From: CAKOSP01 sp964404455
Lineage (GTDB): Bacteria; Bacillota_I; Bacilli_A; RF39; UBA660
Length of the DNA: 5,189 nt
Assembly (NCBI GenBank): GCA_964404455.1
Contig: CAYOJY010000059.1
Location: 1 to 5,189, forward strand
Direction of reading: 5' to 3'
The notes beneath the pieces were generated by a model. It saw only the letters and a list, made by a program, of their open reading frames with translations, was not told the DNA's origin and made no database searches. The translations under genes were made by a program, and so were the position numbers. Within the stretch, counting starts at the first letter, position 1, and every line of letters begins with the position of its first letter. Below are positions 5,114-5,189 of the stretch, one piece after another.

Positions 5114-5189
5114 ATGATAATTAAATTAAATGTTATAACTAAAAATTATAAAAATGCTTTAAATAATCAGGATTGTATTACAAAAAAAT
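5114..5189 (+). CDS. Start of an unidentified gene, cut by the window edge
   Basis: An ATG at 5114 opens a frame that stays open for 25 codons to the window edge. It begins MIIKLNVITKNYKNALNNQD and runs on to Ile-Thr-Lys-Lys. Support comes from the consensus promoter, the leader and a Shine-Dalgarno-like site upstream, not from length. There is no signal peptide or membrane segment in the visible part. The pattern I-K-L-N-x-I-x-x-N-Y loosely resembles the N-terminal strand of alanine racemase-type PLP enzymes (x-x-L-x-x-I-x-x-N-Y). Twenty-five residues are too few to call a family, so no function is assigned. Confidence 0.55.
   Translation, partial: MIIKLNVITKNYKNALNNQDCITKK

Noticed and set aside
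1..5189. tRNA or rRNA genes, CRISPR arrays, insertion sequences, phage or toxin-antitoxin genes
   Set aside because: Nothing on either strand shows their motifs or repeat structure; gene content is core and collinear.

Overview
The window is a strongly A/T-rich stretch from a low-GC member of the Bacillota. It fits a Bacilli-like lineage best. The support is a plus-strand run of prfA, prmC, spoIIR, mntP and murA, which recalls the prfA-prmC-spoIIR-(several ywl genes)-mntP segment of Bacillus subtilis but is more compact. SpoIIR is restricted to endospore formers and their relatives, and MurA implies a peptidoglycan wall. All five Trp codons in the called genes are TGG, no called gene has an in-frame TGA, and prfA ends in TGA. 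The standard genetic code is therefore likely, not the Mycoplasma code. The genus cannot be named from this window.

Layout. Positions 1-56 hold a 10-bp leader hairpin and a strong ribosome binding site. Positions 57-1837 hold prfA (peptide chain release factor 1) and prmC (the methyltransferase that modifies release factors), overlapping by four bases (ATGA). SpoIIR (1882-2391) and the manganese exporter MntP (2403-2936) follow closely and are probably in the same transcription unit. A hairpin overlapping the mntP stop codon and a consensus promoter (TTGACA, 17-bp spacer, TATAGT) mark a new unit at about 2924-2993. That unit holds murA (3031-4284) and a membrane-anchored SGNH/GDSL-like protein (4310-4939). 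Positions 4940-5113 have no long gene. They contain an imperfect inverted repeat, a perfect-consensus promoter (TTGACA, 16-bp spacer, TATAAT) and a leader of about 90 nt with alternative pairings. A gene cut off by the window edge starts at about 5114.

Function. prfA and prmC are a translation-termination pair: enzyme and substrate are translationally coupled. SpoIIR is the forespore-to-mother-cell signal that triggers pro-sigma-E processing. MntP exports Mn(II), and MurA catalyses the first committed step of peptidoglycan synthesis. Most of the window is ordinary core genome.

The points that deserve a second look are the SGNH-like protein, which has lost most of its catalytic signature, a PrmC with a much shortened N-terminal domain, an mntP start with no Shine-Dalgarno sequence, and the promoter-leader region near the right edge. 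I see no tRNA or rRNA gene, mobile element, CRISPR array or clearly novel multi-gene system.
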